Assembly (NCBI RefSeq): GCF_030815255.1
Contig: NZ_JAUSWN010000015.1
Coordinates: 32,478-96,477 of the forward strand
Source of the DNA: Hathewaya limosa
GTDB taxonomy: Bacteria > Bacillota > Clostridia > Clostridiales > Clostridiaceae
Length of the DNA: 64,000 bases
Direction of reading: 5' to 3'
Below the pieces are notes generated by a model. It was not told where the DNA came from. It searched no databases and saw only the letters and a program-made list of their open reading frames with translations. The number at the start of each line of letters is the position of its first letter. The stretch's first letter is position 1. Positions 25,751-34,595 of the stretch are shown piece by piece. The translations under genes were made by a program, and so were the position numbers.

Positions 25751-26674
25751 ATGAATAATGAAAATAATGATAATAATATAAAGGAAAAAAAATATTTTCA
25801 AGAACATAATACAAATGTAGAGAATAGTAATGAAAAAAAGCTTAATAAAAAAGAAGAAAAAATAAAAGGTGCAGGGGAAGATATTGTAAAGCACATTAGT
25901 AAGTTAAAAGAAGATGGAATATTTGGCGGAAAGTCTAAATATGTTCAAAAGATGAAAAATGATCATGAAGTTCAAAAATGCATAAAAGAAATGCAACAAA
26001 TGGAAGAAAATTATGACAAAAAAAATAATATGATTATGGGTGGAGCAATTGGTATTGTTGCTTTGGTAGTAGTATTTGTAGGAATAAAAATGATTAACAC
26101 TCCTGCTGATAAACTAACAGGAAAAAATACTGAATCTGTTAAAGTAGAACAAAAAGTAGAGCCAAATAATAAGCCAACTACCCCACAAGTAAACCCACAA
26201 ACTCAGCAACCAGTAGGAGCAATAAATAATGCTGTTTATACTAATGTTTTAGGTGACGAAAATAGAAAGAAAGCGTTGGAAGAATCTGTAAGAATAAATG
26301 AAAATGAAACAACTGGATTGGCAGCTATATATATATCAGAACTTTTGAGACAAAGTGGAGTTCAGGTTCCTAGAGAGGTTAAGAATACAAAAGATTTAGT
26401 TTCGTCTTTACAAAATTTAGGATGGCAAAAAATCACAGATCCAAAACAATTACAAAAAGGTGATGTTTGTTTTACTACGGATATGACTAATATGGAAGGA
26501 TATCCATCACATGTTTATATATTTATGGGATGGGCTAAAGAAGGTAGTACTGATTATGCATTAGTTTGTGATAACTTATTTGCTCAAAATAATAATCAAC
26601 CAATACATAAAAGAAATATAGATTTTGAAACTGAAGATGCACAAAAAATGAATTTCTTTATGAGAAAACAATAA
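25751..26674 (+). CDS. Membrane-anchored protein with degenerate NlpC/P60- or CHAP-like domain
   Basis: The 307-residue protein has a charged, Lys/Asn/Glu-rich cytoplasmic region (1-95), one transmembrane helix (about 95-115, MGGAIGIVALVVVFVGIKMI), and a Pro/Gln-rich linker. The ~130-residue external domain has the layout of a papain-like peptidoglycan hydrolase: AAIYISELLRQSGVQVP, then LQKGDVCFTTD and a His in PSHVYIFMGW. The position where NlpC/P60 enzymes carry the catalytic Cys reads TGLAAIY, without cysteine. I infer a catalytically inactive wall-binding or regulatory form. No signal peptidase site; type II membrane topology is likely. Confidence 0.6.
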   Translation: MNNENNDNNIKEKKYFQEHNTNVENSNEKKLNKKEEKIKGAGEDIVKHISKLKEDGIFGGKSKYVQKMKNDHEVQKCIKEMQQMEENYDKKNNMIMGGAIGIVALVVVFVGIKMINTPADKLTGKNTESVKVEQKVEPNNKPTTPQVNPQTQQPVGAINNAVYTNVLGDENRKKALEESVRINENETTGLAAIYISELLRQSGVQVPREVKNTKDLVSSLQNLGWQKITDPKQLQKGDVCFTTDMTNMEGYPSHVYIFMGWAKEGSTDYALVCDNLFAQNNNQPIHKRNIDFETEDAQKMNFFMRKQ

Positions 26675-26700
26675 TAAAAACAATATAATAATTACATAGA

Positions 26701-26737
26701 AATAACCTACAATAAATTATATTGTAGGTTATTTTTG
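26701..26737 (+). terminator. Terminator after NlpC/CHAP-like gene
   Basis: AATAACCTACAATA (26701-26714) pairs perfectly with TATTGTAGGTTATT (26720-26733), then Ts. Confidence 0.85.
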
Positions 26738-26915
26738 TTATATGATTTAAGTATCTTAACAAAAAAGGTGTTTAAAAATTATTTTATATATGATTGAAAA
26801 GCCTTGAAATAAGGCTACTTGATAAAGAATATAAAGTATAGTAATATTAATTAAAACAAATAGATTTAAAAATAAAAAATAAAAATTTATTATTGTGTTT
26901 TGGAAAGGAAATTAA

Positions 26916-27905
26916 ATGGAAAGGTTAATTAATACATCAAATTATCCATTGGATCTAGACAGATTTGGTGCAACTTCCAAAGAAGTAGAAAAGTTTTTAA
27001 AAAAATTAAATCTAACGGGTGTAGAACTAATTCAATGTGGAGAATTAGATGAAAAAAGATTAAATGGAGAAATTATAAAAGGGGTTCACTTAAGGTATTA
27101 TCCAATTTGGTTGGATTTTTATAAGGGTAATATAAAGGAATTAGAAAAACAATTTGGAACTATGGATACAGTAAAGCAATTTTATGGAGGTACCATAGAA
27201 GATATTATAGAAACTTATAGAAATGAGTTAAAACTTGCCAAAAGTGTCGGTGCTAAGTATGTTGTTTTTCATGTAACTCATGTTGCTTTAGAACATTGTT
27301 TTACTTATAAATTTCCATATAGTAACGAGGAAATTATAAATGCCTCTATAGAATTTTTAAATGAGGTGTTAAAAGGTTTTGAAGGTGATTTTTATCTTCT
27401 CTTTGAAAATCTTTGGTGGCCGGGATTAAATTTTTTAGATAAAAAATTAGCAGAAAAACTTTTATCAAAGGTAAATTATAGTAAATGTGGTTTTATGTTG
27501 GATACAGCTCATTTGATAAATACAAATATTAATCTAAATACTGAAGAAGAAGGTATAGATTATGTTAAAAAGAAAATAATGGAGCTTGGAACCTTAAAAA
27601 ATCATATAAAAGGTATACACTTAAATTGTTCTATATCAGGTCCTTACGTAAGAAAAAAATTAAAAGAAAAAATTACATATAAAAATCCTCATAGTAGTGA
27701 AGAATTTTTTGAAAATTTCAAGCTTGCATATGATCATATTTTTAATATAGATCAGCATAAACCTTTTACTCATACTAAAGTTAGCCAGATAGTTGAACTT
27801 GTTAGTCCAGAATTCTTAGTATATGAGTTTGCTGCAAATACTAAAGAAATATTAAAAGAATATATCTTAACTCAACATAAGGCTCTGGGTATCTCAAATT
27901 TATAA
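26916..27905 (+). CDS. Sugar-phosphate isomerase/epimerase-like TIM-barrel protein
   Basis: Likely AP-endonuclease-2/xylose-isomerase-like TIM barrel of 329 residues. Conserved strand ends with putative metal ligands appear: KYVVFHVTHVALEHCF near 110, YLLFENLWWPG near 155, CGFMLDTAHLINTN near 190, and IKGIHLNCSISGP near 230. The reaction is unknown. It sits just upstream of a tyrosine recombinase (about 40 bases), perhaps in the same transcript. A GGAAAGGA ribosome site precedes the ATG. Confidence 0.75.
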   Translation: MERLINTSNYPLDLDRFGATSKEVEKFLKKLNLTGVELIQCGELDEKRLNGEIIKGVHLRYYPIWLDFYKGNIKELEKQFGTMDTVKQFYGGTIEDIIETYRNELKLAKSVGAKYVVFHVTHVALEHCFTYKFPYSNEEIINASIEFLNEVLKGFEGDFYLLFENLWWPGLNFLDKKLAEKLLSKVNYSKCGFMLDTAHLINTNINLNTEEEGIDYVKKKIMELGTLKNHIKGIHLNCSISGPYVRKKLKEKITYKNPHSSEEFFENFKLAYDHIFNIDQHKPFTHTKVSQIVELVSPEFLVYEFAANTKEILKEYILTQHKALGISNL

Positions 27906-27947
27906 AAATTAAAAATTGAATTAAGAAAGAGGGTAAATCATATATAA

Positions 27948-28922
27948 ATGGATATAGTAAGTGTAAATGAGGAGAAAATAAGTATTTTAAAGGAAAAACC
28001 TCATTTTATAGAATATTTTTTAAAGATTAAAGCTTTGAAAAGTAAAAATACATCTAAAAGTTATGAAAGAGATATAAAAGATTTTTTTGGAGTAGAAAAT
28101 ATAAAAAGTATATCCATAGACCAAGTTAGGTGTGTAAATTTTCTTCATGCAGAACAATATATTTTAGAACTAAAAAACAAGGGGTATGCTTCTGCTACAA
28201 TTAATCGAAAGGTTTCATCTCTAAGTGCATTATATAGGTGGTTACTTAAATATAGAGATAATGTTAGAGATATACAAATAATTAAATACAATCCTTTTGC
28301 AGAATTAGGGGATGAAAAACCAACTGTAGTTAATAAGGAAACTGAATTTTTAACTAAAGAAGAGTGTGTTAAGTTATTAGAAAGTATCGATATCGATACT
28401 TTAATTGGACTTAGGGATAAATGTATATTATCTTTAGCTCTAACTACAGCATTAAGAAAATCAGAGATTATAAACATACAATTAAAAGATATAAAAAAAT
28501 ATGCAGATTTTGATGTAATAGAGGTTAGAAGAAAGGGTGGAAAAAAAGATTTAGTTAAATTGCAAGATGGAGTTAAAGAATTAATTTTAACATATCTTGA
28601 AAAGACACAGAGAAATTTAAAAACAAATAGTGAAGAATATTTGTTTATGGGACATTCTACTAATGGATTAAATGGTAAAAAATTAAATCGTAATACTTTA
28701 AATTTAATTATAGATAGAACAAGAAAAAAAGCAGGTATAGATAAAAAACTACAAGTCCACTCTACAAGACATACAGCTATAACATTAGTAATCCAATCAG
28801 GGGCTACACTAGAAAAAGTTAGAGATTTTGCAGCACATGCTAATATATCTACTACAAATAGATATATACATTCAATAGATAAACTTAAAAATAATCCAGG
28901 GGATTTAATAGACATATTATAA
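27948..28922 (+). CDS. Tyrosine recombinase (XerC/XerD-like)
   Basis: Site-specific DNA recombinase, 324 residues. Residues ~15-110 form the SAM-like core-binding domain (LKSKNTSKSYERDIKDF). The catalytic domain keeps all key residues: Arg in TTALRKSEI near 168, Lys in RRKGGKKDLV, HSTRH near 268, His in AAHANIS and the nucleophile Tyr in TTNRYIHS. No inverted repeats, excision gene or att site is obvious nearby, so it is more likely a resident Xer-type recombinase than a phage integrase. A 256-codon reverse frame inside it is a shadow. Confidence 0.88.
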   Translation: MDIVSVNEEKISILKEKPHFIEYFLKIKALKSKNTSKSYERDIKDFFGVENIKSISIDQVRCVNFLHAEQYILELKNKGYASATINRKVSSLSALYRWLLKYRDNVRDIQIIKYNPFAELGDEKPTVVNKETEFLTKEECVKLLESIDIDTLIGLRDKCILSLALTTALRKSEIINIQLKDIKKYADFDVIEVRRKGGKKDLVKLQDGVKELILTYLEKTQRNLKTNSEEYLFMGHSTNGLNGKKLNRNTLNLIIDRTRKKAGIDKKLQVHSTRHTAITLVIQSGATLEKVRDFAAHANISTTNRYIHSIDKLKNNPGDLIDIL

Positions 28923-28924
28923 AG

Positions 28925-28988
28925 AAGGAGGCGCTACTTTTAGTAATTAATAAATACAGAAGATGTAGTTTAGTACTTTTATAGTAGC
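28925..28988 (+). promoter_or_regulatory. Displaced Shine-Dalgarno and hairpin before the ABC-F gene
   Basis: AAGGAGG (28925-28931) lies 66 bases before the ABC-F ATG, and no start codon follows it at normal spacing. GCTACT (28933-28938) pairs with AGTAGC (28983-28988), with a second 4-bp AGTA/TACT segment inside. Folding would bring the ribosome site to about 10 nucleotides from the ATG. No GGAG-like sequence occurs near the ATG itself. Confidence 0.45.
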
Positions 28989-28997
28989 AAAATAAAG

Positions 28998-30554
28998 ATG
29001 AGTATTTTAACGGTTGATAATGTAAGTCAGGGATTTGGAGGAAGACAAATCCTAGAAAATGTTTCTTTTAGACTTTTGAAAGGGGAACATGTTGGGTTAG
29101 TTGGTGCCAATGGAGAAGGAAAAAGTACATTTATAAATATAATTACAGGAAAAATAGTACCGGATGAAGGAAAAGTTCAATGGTGTAATAGAGTAACTTA
29201 TGGTTACTTGGACCAACATAGTCAACTGACACCAGGGATGAGTATAAGAGATGCATTAAGAGAAGCATTTAAAGGTATGTTTGACTTAGAAAATGAAATG
29301 ATGGGCATATATGAAAAAATGGCAGATTCATCAGAGGATGAAGTATCTAAAATGATGGAAGATGTAGGAGAAATTCAGACTATTTTAGAACAAAGTGGTT
29401 TTTACACTATAGATGCTAAAATACAAGAGGTAGCAAGTGGGCTCGGTCTTATGGAGATTGGACTTGATAAAAAAGTTGATGAACTTAGTGGTGGACAAAG
29501 GACTAAAGTTTTATTGACTAAGCTTTTATTAGAGCAACCTATGATATTAATATTAGATGAACCTACAAACTATTTAGATGTAGAACATATAGAATGGCTT
29601 AAGAGATTTCTACAGGAATATGAAAATGCCTTTATTTTGGTATCACATGATGAAAGTTTTATGAATGCAGTTGTAAATGTGATTTATCATGTAGAAAATG
29701 GTGAAATTACTAGATACAAAGGAACTTATGAATATTTTCTTCAAATGAATGAAATAAAGCATAAGCAAGAAAAACAAGCATATGAAAAACAACAAAAGGA
29801 AATTGAGCAATTAGAGGATTTCATTGCAAGAAATAAGGCTAGATTTTCTACAAAAGGTAGAGCAAAATCAAGAGAAAAACAATTAGAGAAAATGGAAGTT
29901 TTACAAAAGCCAAAAGAAAGAATTAAACCAACTTTCAAATTTAAAGAATCAAGAGCAGCAGGTAAAATAATATTAAGTACTAAAGATCTAGTATTAGGAT
30001 ATGATTCTCCATTAACAAAACCTGTAAATGTAGTTTTAGAAAGAGGACAAAAAATTGCTATAAAAGGGGTTAATGGATTAGGAAAGACTACATTGTTGAA
30101 AACTCTTCTAGGTCTCATAAAACCAATCTCAGGAGAAGCTAAATTAGGTGATTATTTATTTACAGGTTACTTTGAGCAAGAAGGAGATAGAGAAAACAAT
30201 AATACTGCTTTAGATGAAGTGTGGAATACTTTTCCATCACTGGGCAATGGTGAAGTAAGAGCTGCTCTAGCAAAATGTGGACTTACTACAGAACATATAG
30301 AAAGTAAGATGAAAGTTTTAAGTGGTGGAGAAAATGCAAAGGTACGACTTTGTAAGTTAATGCTTAAAGAAACAAACTTTTTAGTATTAGACGAGCCTAC
30401 AAATCATTTAGATGTAGAAGCAAAAGAAGAACTAAAAAAGGCTATAAGAGAATTTAAAGGTACAGTTCTGCTTGTATGTCATGAACCAGAATTTTATGAA
30501 GGATTAGTAACGGATGTGTGGAATGCAGAGGCGTGGTCTACAAAAATAATATAA
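28998..30554 (+). CDS. ABC-F family ATPase (YkpA/YbiT-like)
   Basis: Soluble translation-associated ATPase with two nucleotide-binding domains and no membrane segment, 518 residues. First domain: Walker A GANGEGKST near 35 and signature LSGGQRTKV near 160. The inter-domain linker (about 245-315) is charged and helical. Second domain: Walker A GVNGLGKTT near 355 and signature LSGGENAKV near 440. ABC-F proteins act at the ribosomal E site; some give antibiotic resistance, but this subgroup is mostly housekeeping. The ATG has no normal ribosome site; a strong one is displaced upstream and may be presented by a hairpin. Confidence 0.92.
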   Translation: MSILTVDNVSQGFGGRQILENVSFRLLKGEHVGLVGANGEGKSTFINIITGKIVPDEGKVQWCNRVTYGYLDQHSQLTPGMSIRDALREAFKGMFDLENEMMGIYEKMADSSEDEVSKMMEDVGEIQTILEQSGFYTIDAKIQEVASGLGLMEIGLDKKVDELSGGQRTKVLLTKLLLEQPMILILDEPTNYLDVEHIEWLKRFLQEYENAFILVSHDESFMNAVVNVIYHVENGEITRYKGTYEYFLQMNEIKHKQEKQAYEKQQKEIEQLEDFIARNKARFSTKGRAKSREKQLEKMEVLQKPKERIKPTFKFKESRAAGKIILSTKDLVLGYDSPLTKPVNVVLERGQKIAIKGVNGLGKTTLLKTLLGLIKPISGEAKLGDYLFTGYFEQEGDRENNNTALDEVWNTFPSLGNGEVRAALAKCGLTTEHIESKMKVLSGGENAKVRLCKLMLKETNFLVLDEPTNHLDVEAKEELKKAIREFKGTVLLVCHEPEFYEGLVTDVWNAEAWSTKII

Positions 30555-30565
30555 TAAATTAATAT

Positions 30566-30608
30566 AAAGAAACTGCTAATGAAAAAGTTTCAATGGTAGT
30601 TTCTTTAT
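30566..30608 (+). terminator. Terminator after ABC-F gene
   Basis: AAAGAAACTGCTA..GAAA pairs with TTTC..TGGTAGTTTCTTT around a short loop, with a T-rich tail. Confidence 0.75.
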
Positions 30609-30762
30609 TAAATTAGTATCTTTTATATAATTTAAACATCAGGAAAGTATGGTTAAAAAAGAAAAATAAAATAATTATGGAATATATGGTTAAACTTTGA
30701 TATAATCAATATAAAATTGTTTAAATATTATGAAAATATAAATGCGGTAAAGGAGGATAATC

Positions 30763-31065
30763 ATGAGTGGAGTAAATAGTATTGGAGACAAAAAATATGG
30801 AATAGGAACCTTAGCATTAATAATTTCTTTATTTGCTATAATGGTGTCATTTACTTATATAGGCGGAAAAACTATAGGACAATATATAGTAGGAGTAGTT
30901 CACGGTTCAATACCTAGTTCGGTTATATCAATCATTTTATTTACTTTAGCAGGAATTATTGGATATAAACATAAGGAAGATTACGGAGCTAAACTTGGAA
31001 AAAATATATCTTTAGTATTTATGAGTATAATATTATTTATAACAATAATGGGTTTTATTTTTTAA
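30763..31065 (+). CDS. Small membrane protein, unknown function
   Basis: 100 residues with three hydrophobic helices, about 15-33 (IGTLALIISLFAIMVSFTYIG), 48-65 and 80-99, and short charged loops (KHKEDYGAKLGK). I do not recognise a named family; the layout resembles small DUF-type membrane proteins of Clostridia. A strong AAAGGAGG precedes the ATG and a terminator follows, so it is expressed alone. Confidence 0.7.
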   Translation: MSGVNSIGDKKYGIGTLALIISLFAIMVSFTYIGGKTIGQYIVGVVHGSIPSSVISIILFTLAGIIGYKHKEDYGAKLGKNISLVFMSIILFITIMGFIF

Positions 31066-31074
31066 AACAATATA

Positions 31075-31116
31075 AAAGCTATGTAAAACTCTTATTATTT
31101 TTATATAGCCTTTATC
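31075..31116 (+). terminator. Probable terminator after small membrane protein gene
   Basis: AAAAGCTATGTAAAA (31075-31089) pairs imperfectly with TTTTATATAGCCTTT (31099-31113). Confidence 0.5.
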
Positions 31117-31234
31117 TATGATAGAAATTTAAGTATGTTTTTATATAAAAAGTCAATTGCGACATAAAAATAATAAATTTTAAAATAGAAAAATAAACGA
31201 TAATTCTTAGAAGTGCCATAAAGAAAAAAATGTT

Positions 31235-31263
31235 TTGCAAGTAATTGGAAAAAACGTTATATT
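31235..31263 (+). promoter_or_regulatory. Promoter of the 31296 gene
   Basis: TTGCAA (31235-31240), a 17-base spacer and TATATT (31258-31263), 33 bases upstream of the start codon. Confidence 0.55.
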
Positions 31264-31295
31264 AGTGTTATACTACTATAAAGGAGAGAAAGAAC

Positions 31296-31601
31296 ATGAT
31301 AGATAAGAGGATTGAACAAAGATTAAAAGCAATTAATTTAAAGTATGTATTAAGCTTAAGTATGAGACAGCTATCTAAGTATTTAGTTGATGAATTAAGA
31401 GTTTTTGAATCAGAAAAAGATTTAAAACTTTTTATATTAGAGTACATAGGAAAAACTTTTGAAGATGATAATACAGATTTTCCTATAAGATATTATGAAG
31501 TGTTGGAAGAAGATTTAATTAAGGATCCAGAACTTAGGGATGATGAATTTGTTCAACTGCAAGTAAGTACTTTAATTGATAAGGATCCAGTAAATGAATA
31601 A
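31296..31601 (+). CDS. Hypothetical protein (101 aa)
   Basis: Soluble, acidic, mostly helical 101-residue protein (MIDKRIEQRLKAINLKYVLS at its start; DDNTDFPIRYYEVLEEDLIKD in the middle). No family recognised and no cysteines, signal or membrane segments. AAGGAGAG precedes the ATG, and a promoter is visible. Followed 48 bases later by a PadR-type regulator, with which it may be co-transcribed; a regulator-partner relationship is only a guess. Confidence 0.65.
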   Translation: MIDKRIEQRLKAINLKYVLSLSMRQLSKYLVDELRVFESEKDLKLFILEYIGKTFEDDNTDFPIRYYEVLEEDLIKDPELRDDEFVQLQVSTLIDKDPVNE

Positions 31602-31649
31602 TAGATATAAAATAAACATAAATTTAATAAAGGAGGAAAGAGATAAACT

Positions 31650-32078
31650 ATGGCCGAATCTAAATTAAATTTAATAAGAGGATATAAAAGAAAGGAAATA
31701 ACAATACCAAAAGAATATAAAAATGAATATAAGCGAATGTTTCCATCTAAGATGTCTAGTACAAACTTTTTATCAATGTATACTTTGTATTATATTTATA
31801 AAGCTGGGCAACCTGTATATGGTAAAGAAATTTTAAATGAAATAGAAAATACATTTGATTCTAATGTATGGAAACCTTCGCATGGTACATTATATCCTCT
31901 TTTAAGAAAATTAGTTAAAGAAAAACTATTGGAAGTTTATACAGAAACTAAATTAAAAAAATATTACATTATAACAGAGTTAGGAAAAGAAACTATTAAA
32001 AATGAAATTCCAGAACTTAGAGAAATTATTCTATCTTCTAGTAAGTTTTTTAATAAAGTCTATAAAGATTTGAAATAG
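31650..32078 (+). CDS. PadR-family transcriptional regulator
   Basis: 142-residue winged-helix regulator. The PadR core spans about 40-115: NFLSMYTLYYIYKAGQPVYGKEILNEI, then WKPSHGTLYPLLRKLVKEKLLEV (quoted in two parts here) and KKYYIITELGKE. A basic N-terminal 35 residues precede it. PadR proteins usually repress efflux or stress genes; no transporter is adjacent, so the target is unknown. AAAGGAGG lies about 14 bases before the ATG. Confidence 0.82.
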   Translation: MAESKLNLIRGYKRKEITIPKEYKNEYKRMFPSKMSSTNFLSMYTLYYIYKAGQPVYGKEILNEIENTFDSNVWKPSHGTLYPLLRKLVKEKLLEVYTETKLKKYYIITELGKETIKNEIPELREIILSSSKFFNKVYKDLK

Positions 32079-32128
32079 TAGCATGTTTATTAGAAAGGAA
32101 TAATGTCAAATTAGTTTTAGTATAATTA

Positions 32129-32611
32129 TTAGTTAATATTTTCTTTTAATAAACTTACTGCTTCATCTTCAGATATTTGCTTTATTAAAGTTATCTCATT
32201 GATTAATAACTTACGTGTATTTTTTAACATCTGTTTTTCATTAGAATTAAGTGGTTTCTTTTTATTGATGAATGTTAAATCATATACTACTTCAGCATTT
32301 TTTTCAAAAGAACCTGATTTAATTTTATCCATATTGATTTTATATCTTTGTTTAGAAGGTGGCATTTCTTCAGAATCCCATTGTTTATTATTAAGAGCTA
32401 TTAGAACATTTTCTAAAGTAGATTCATCACTAATTGGACGTACATTAAGATCTTCTGCTCTTATAGATGGTAACATTATTTTCATATTATTTGTTAACAT
32501 TTTTATTATATAATAAGTTTGTGTTTTACCTGAAAAAGTTTTTTCTTCTATGTCCTCTATTATTCCTATACCTTGCATTGGATAGACTATTTTATCACCG
32601 ATATTAAACAA
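32129..32611 (-). CDS. CarD/CdnL-like RNA polymerase-binding regulator
   Basis: Probable RNAP-interacting transcription factor. The N-terminal ~65 residues form the CarD/TRCF Tudor-like domain (FNIGDKIVYPMQGIGIIEDIEE, then QTYYIIKML and MKIMLPS). The rest is a helical DNA-binding tail. The longest frame starts at ATG 32626, but that ATG overlaps the GGAGG that would serve the TTG at 32611. The TTG start gives 160 residues opening (M)FNIGDKIVYP as in most CarD proteins. Convergent with the PadR gene. Confidence 0.85.
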   Translation of the reverse strand: MFNIGDKIVYPMQGIGIIEDIEEKTFSGKTQTYYIIKMLTNNMKIMLPSIRAEDLNVRPISDESTLENVLIALNNKQWDSEEMPPSKQRYKINMDKIKSGSFEKNAEVVYDLTFINKKKPLNSNEKQMLKNTRKLLINEITLIKQISEDEAVSLLKENIN

Positions 32612-32793
32612 ATAACTCGCCTCCATATATAATTTTATACTTACATAATAAGTATAACATAGAAAGGCTAAAATAGCAAAAACTATATGTTACCATAAAT
32701 AATACTATGATGTCAACAAAAAAATGTAAAAAAAGAAAAACTTAGTTGTGTGTATTTAAAGTAGAAAAATATTGGAGGAAAAAAGAAAAAATA

Positions 32794-33063
32794 ATGAAGT
32801 TCATGATAATAAATTATTTTATTTGTATTAATGTAATAGGCTTTATTTCTATGTATTTAGATAAAAGAAAAGCTGTAAAATCACAATGGAGAATAAAAGA
32901 AAGTACTTTAATTATGATTGCTATTTTAGGGGGAGGTATAGGATCTTATTTAGGAATGGAAACCTTTAAACATAAAACTAAACATATTAAATTTAAATAT
33001 GGTATTCCAATTATAATAGTAGTACAAGTTATAATTTTTTATATTCTAAAAAATTGTATCTAG
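32794..33063 (+). CDS. DUF1294-like small membrane protein
   Basis: About 89 residues with two or three hydrophobic helices. MYLDKRKAVKSQWRIKESTL then GGGIGSYLGMETFKHKTKH and IKFKYGIPIIIV fit the DUF1294 (YsdA-like) family of unknown function. The frame is open from a GTG at 32746; ATG 32794 gives the typical start although GGAGG (32774-32778) is rather far. Monocistronic. Confidence 0.75.
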   Translation: MKFMIINYFICINVIGFISMYLDKRKAVKSQWRIKESTLIMIAILGGGIGSYLGMETFKHKTKHIKFKYGIPIIIVVQVIIFYILKNCI

Positions 33064-33215
33064 ATAATATTATAAATTTTTAAAAAATAAGTCAAAATTG
33101 TGGTAATATATATAATAAGTAAATATATTAAAATTCAAACTAATAAGTCATTTAATCCTTGTTCATACATAATAAATTTTATATAACCTATACATAACTA
33201 ATAAGGGGGGATTTT

Positions 33216-34595
33216 ATGAAAATTAAAACAAAAGTAAGGGTTATGAGTTTAGTTTGTTTATTTTTAATATTAATAGTAATAGGTACAAATCTTTTAACTT
33301 ACAAGTCAATTGAAAGTGATGTAAATATTGTAGATCACAAAGAAGAAAGGTTAAATAAAGATAACAATAGTACACAACAAATTGATAAAGTTGTTGATAG
33401 TTATTCTAATTCTACTAAAAATAAAATTTTGAAGGCAAAAATAATAAATTGTTTGTTCCTTATATTTGCACTAGGTTTTACTGTTTTTGCTATAATCTTA
33501 ATTAAGAATTCAATATTAAAGCCAATAAGTCTTATAACAGAAGAATTAGAAAAATTATCAAATGGAAAAGGAGATCTTTCAGAAAATATTACTGTAAAAT
33601 CAAGTGATGAAATAGGGGATTTAGCAATAGCATTTAATAGATTTTTAAAAGATATAAAAGAAGTAATTGTTCAAATTATGGATATAGCAGCTCAGGTAAC
33701 TTTGTCTAGTCAGCAGCTTTCGGCTTCTATGCAAGAAATTTCATCAAAAATGGATGTAATAGATGAATCTACTCAACAGATATCAAAGGGAACAGAAGAC
33801 TTAAGTGCTACTACAGAACAAGTAAATGCATCTACACAAGAGGTTTCATCCGTAACAAATGAGTTTGTAGAAAAAGCGGAAAGAGCAAAAAAATCATCTA
33901 TAGAGATAAAGAAAAGAGCAAATAATATAAGCAAAGAAGGGACTAGCTCTATAAAAAATATAGAAGGAATTTATAAAGAAAAGCATGATAAAATAATAGA
34001 TGCAATTAAGTCCGGAAAAATAGTAGAACAAATAAAAGTTATGGCAGATGCTATAGCTGCTATATCAGAACAAACTAATTTATTAGCACTAAATGCGGCT
34101 ATTGAAGCAGCAAGAGTAGGTGAACAAGGAAAAGGTTTTGCTGTAGTTGCAGAAGAAATAAGAACACTTGCAGAAGAATCAGGAAATGCCGTATCTAGTA
34201 TTCAAAATATAGTAATGCAGGTTCAAGAAGCTTTTACTAATCTTTCACAAAATACAGAAGATGTTTTAGCTTTTATTGATGAAAATGTAAAGCCAAGTTA
34301 TAAATTACTTTTAGATACTGGAACTCAGTATGAAAAAGATGCAGAATTTATTAATAGTATTTCAAATGAAATTTCTTTAAGTACTAATCAGATTTTAGAA
34401 TCCATGAATCAAATAAGTGCTGCAATACAAAATATATCAGCTACTTCCCAAGAATCAGCAGAAGGTTCAGAAGAGATTCTATCAAGTATTGATGAAACAA
34501 CTAAAGCTATTATGGAAATTTCAAAGACAGCACAGATTCAGGCAGAGCAATCTGAAAAACTTAATAAAACAGTACAAAAGTTTAAGATACAATAA
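33216..34595 (+). CDS. Methyl-accepting chemotaxis protein with minimal external domain
   Basis: Chemoreceptor of 459 residues: transmembrane helix ~8-29, only ~45 extracytoplasmic residues, a second helix ~73-95, HAMP (PISLITEELEKLSNGKGDLS) and a coiled-coil signalling domain. The hairpin tip contains EQTNLLALNAAIEAARVGEQ with GKGFAVVAEEIRTLAEES following. The external loop is too small for a standard dCache or 4HB sensor, so it may respond through a partner, the membrane or a HAMP signal. GGGGGG-type ribosome site. No other chemotaxis genes nearby. Confidence 0.93.
   Translation: MKIKTKVRVMSLVCLFLILIVIGTNLLTYKSIESDVNIVDHKEERLNKDNNSTQQIDKVVDSYSNSTKNKILKAKIINCLFLIFALGFTVFAIILIKNSILKPISLITEELEKLSNGKGDLSENITVKSSDEIGDLAIAFNRFLKDIKEVIVQIMDIAAQVTLSSQQLSASMQEISSKMDVIDESTQQISKGTEDLSATTEQVNASTQEVSSVTNEFVEKAERAKKSSIEIKKRANNISKEGTSSIKNIEGIYKEKHDKIIDAIKSGKIVEQIKVMADAIAAISEQTNLLALNAAIEAARVGEQGKGFAVVAEEIRTLAEESGNAVSSIQNIVMQVQEAFTNLSQNTEDVLAFIDENVKPSYKLLLDTGTQYEKDAEFINSISNEISLSTNQILESMNQISAAIQNISATSQESAEGSEEILSSIDETTKAIMEISKTAQIQAEQSEKLNKTVQKFKIQ

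Noticed and set aside
28145..28915. 256-codon reverse-strand open frame
   Set aside because: It lies fully inside the tyrosine recombinase gene, which has all catalytic residues. The reverse protein is hydrophobic/Ser-rich low complexity with no ribosome site.
27948..28922. Tyrosine recombinase as integrase of a genomic island
   Set aside because: No att-like repeats, tRNA, excisionase or cargo around it; neighbours look like ordinary chromosomal genes.
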